From Curtobacterium pusillum (lineage in GTDB: Bacteria > Actinomycetota > Actinomycetes > Actinomycetales > Microbacteriaceae), in the NCBI RefSeq assembly GCF_007673235.1, contig NZ_VDZH01000004.1, positions 186,001 to 250,000 of the forward strand: 64,000 nucleotides of DNA, given 5' to 3'. A program made the translations under genes and the position numbers. The notes below the pieces were generated by a model. The model made no database searches, was not told the origin of the DNA, and saw only the letters and a list, made by a program, of their open reading frames with translations. Positions 62,523-64,000 of the stretch are shown piece after piece; within the stretch, counting starts at the first letter, position 1; the number at the start of each line of letters is the position of its first letter.

Positions 62523-64000
62523 CGGTGGGGAGGACGGAGATCCTGCTGCGCACCGTCCGGCGGGTGGGAACCTCCGGAGCCCCTGCCGACGTCCGCATCG
62601 TCGACGGTCGCGTCACCGAGGTCGCACCGGCCGGCACGCTCGACGCGGCCGGCCCCGACACCGACATGCTCGAGGCGGCCGGCGCCTGGCTCGCGCCCGG
62701 CTTGGTCGACCACCACGTGCACTTCGACCAGTGGGCCCTCGTCCGCCGACGCGTCGACGTCTCCGGCTGCGACTCCGCCGAGGCGACCGCCGACCTCCTC
62801 GCCGAGGTCGCGCGCACCGGCGTCGCCGACCGTGTGCTCATCGGGCACGGCTACCGCGACGGGATGTGGCCCCGGCCCGCCCGACGCGAGCTGCTCGACC
62901 AGGCCGCGCCGCGCCTCCCGATCGTCGTCATCAGCGGTGACCTGCACGCCGTCTGGTGCAACGCCGCGGCCCTCGCGCACTTCTCGGAGCTCGTCGGGCG
63001 GCCGCTGGTCGCCGGCGAGGACGGCGTCCTGCGCGAGCAGGACGCCTTCGACGTGACCGGCGCGCTCTCCGTCGTGCCGGACGAGGTGCTCGACGGCTAC
63101 GTCGCCGACGCCGTCGAGGCGGCGAGCGCCCGCGGACTGACGCGGATCGTCGACCTCGAGATGCGGTTCGGACTCGACCGGTGGGCCCGGCGGATCCACG
63201 CCGGGACGGACGGGCTCCGGGTGTCGTCCGGCGTCTACCCGATCGAGCTCGACGCGGTGCTCGACCGTGGGCTCCGCACCGGCGACGTCGTCCCCGGCAC
63301 GCGCGGACTCCTCACCATGGGGCCGTTCAAGGTGATCACTGACGGGTCCCTCGGCACGCGCACGGCCGCGGTCGTGGACGCGTACGGCGAACTCGGCGGC
63401 CACGGCGTGCTCACCTGGCCCCTCGAGGAGGTCGTGCCGATGGTCCGCCGTGCGGTCGACGCCGGGCTCGTGCCCGCGATCCACGCGATCGGCGACCGGG
63501 CGAACACTCTCGCGCTCGACGTGTTCGAGGCGGTCGGCACCCGCGGCACGATCGAGCACGCGCAGCTGCTGGCCGACGACGACTTCGAACGGTTCGCGCG
63601 GCTCGGCGTCGCGGCGTCCGTGCAGCCCGAGCACGCGATGGACGACCGGGACATCGCCGACCGCTACTGGGCGGGTCGCACCGACCGGGCGTTCGCCTTC
63701 GCGTCGCTCGACCGTGCCGGGGCCCGGCTGCTGCTCGGGTCGGACGCGCCCGTGGCGCCGCTCGACCCGTGGGTGTCGCTGGCCGCTGCCGTCGGGCGCG
63801 ACCGGGACGGCCGTCCTGCCTGGCACCCTGCCGAGCGGCTCTCGGCGCTGACGGCGTGGCGTGGGTCGACCGACGGGCGGGTCAGTGTGGCGGTCGGTGA
63901 TGTCGCGGACCTCGTGCTGGTGGCGGACGACCCGCTCGCGGCGTCGGTGTCGTCGGCGGCACTGCGGTCGATGCGGGTGCTCGCGACCGCGGTCGAGGGG
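62519..64000 (+). CDS. Amidohydrolase family protein (YtcJ-like), cut by the window end
   Basis: An open frame of 494 codons without a stop before the window edge. Features of the Amidohydro_3/YtcJ type are HHVHFDQW (metal ligands), KVITDGSLGTRT, IHAIGDRAN, IEHAQ and GSDAPVAPLDP. VAVGDVADLVLV is the usual closing strand, so only a short tail is missing. It hydrolyses an unknown cyclic or linear amide. GTG at 62519 overlaps the PaiB-like stop by 4 bases. Confidence 0.88.
   Translation, partial: MTVGRTEILLRTVRRVGTSGAPADVRIVDGRVTEVAPAGTLDAAGPDTDMLEAAGAWLAPGLVDHHVHFDQWALVRRRVDVSGCDSAEATADLLAEVARTGVADRVLIGHGYRDGMWPRPARRELLDQAAPRLPIVVISGDLHAVWCNAAALAHFSELVGRPLVAGEDGVLREQDAFDVTGALSVVPDEVLDGYVADAVEAASARGLTRIVDLEMRFGLDRWARRIHAGTDGLRVSSGVYPIELDAVLDRGLRTGDVVPGTRGLLTMGPFKVITDGSLGTRTAAVVDAYGELGGHGVLTWPLEEVVPMVRRAVDAGLVPAIHAIGDRANTLALDVFEAVGTRGTIEHAQLLADDDFERFARLGVAASVQPEHAMDDRDIADRYWAGRTDRAFAFASLDRAGARLLLGSDAPVAPLDPWVSLAAAVGRDRDGRPAWHPAERLSALTAWRGSTDGRVSVAVGDVADLVLVADDPLAASVSSAALRSMRVLATAVEG

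Overview
The window is high-GC actinobacterial DNA. Gene order (ileS-folC-DUF4233-ndk; tig-clpP1-clpP2 near clpX), many GTG and TTG starts, pervasive 1-4 nt start/stop overlaps, leaderless-looking promoters and a translational T-box in front of ileS all fit this. The closest match in style is Microbacteriaceae, most likely a Curtobacterium-like plant-associated genus; the genus is an inference from gene content, not a search result. There is no integrase, transposase, prophage or CRISPR array. It reads as normal chromosome seeded with short palindromic repeats.

Layout. 1-353: repeat-rich DNA without a gene. 354-4036 (-): a ribonuclease E/G and a small membrane protein. 4304-6995: a disulfide/redox group (VKOR and two DsbA-like anchored thioredoxins) meeting at a strong terminator. 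6147-12783 (-): ileS-folC-DUF4233-ndk-dsbA operon under a T-box. 12821-16035: cation efflux protein, a GT39-like membrane glycosyltransferase and a TetR regulator. 16068-21251 (+): a complete peptide-type ABC importer with a double-headed ATPase. 21607-26346: MHS transporter, valS and a small protein. 26434-27982: haloperoxidase-like hydrolase and its divergent TetR with clear operators. 28208-30235: M3 oligopeptidase. 30351-36102: clpX, clpP2, clpP1 and tig, split by a copper-type ycnI-copC pair on the other strand. 36142-37597: tRNA-Pro, tRNA-Gly and small proteins including a HicA-like pair.

37796-47508 is a coherent carbohydrate locus. It holds a secreted Endo H-type enzyme, a GH38 alpha-mannosidase, a GH5_18-like beta-mannosidase and an ABC sugar importer, with a divergent LacI regulator and palindromic operators. 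Together they look like a pathway that cuts high-mannose N-glycans from glycoproteins outside the cell, imports them and strips the mannoses inside. 47729-48306 has two small unknown genes, the first under a perfect LexA-type SOS box. 48342-53016 has a DMT exporter, a two-component system, a membrane protein and an AraC-type regulator. 53104-61675 (-) is a second peptide importer operon that also encodes an M14 carboxypeptidase, a beta-lactamase-fold hydrolase and a MarR/GbsR regulator. 61833-64000 has a PaiB-like flavin protein and an amidohydrolase cut by the window end.

The most unusual content is non-genic. A short repeat (consensus GGMCTGGAGGCRCGG) occurs about 24 times at 19 sites, in both orientations. 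It is found as inverted pairs between genes, inside coding linkers, at protein termini and even as the ribosome-binding site of two genes. A second family of exactly 61-bp palindromic elements has three copies, one of them inside the linker of an ABC ATPase gene.
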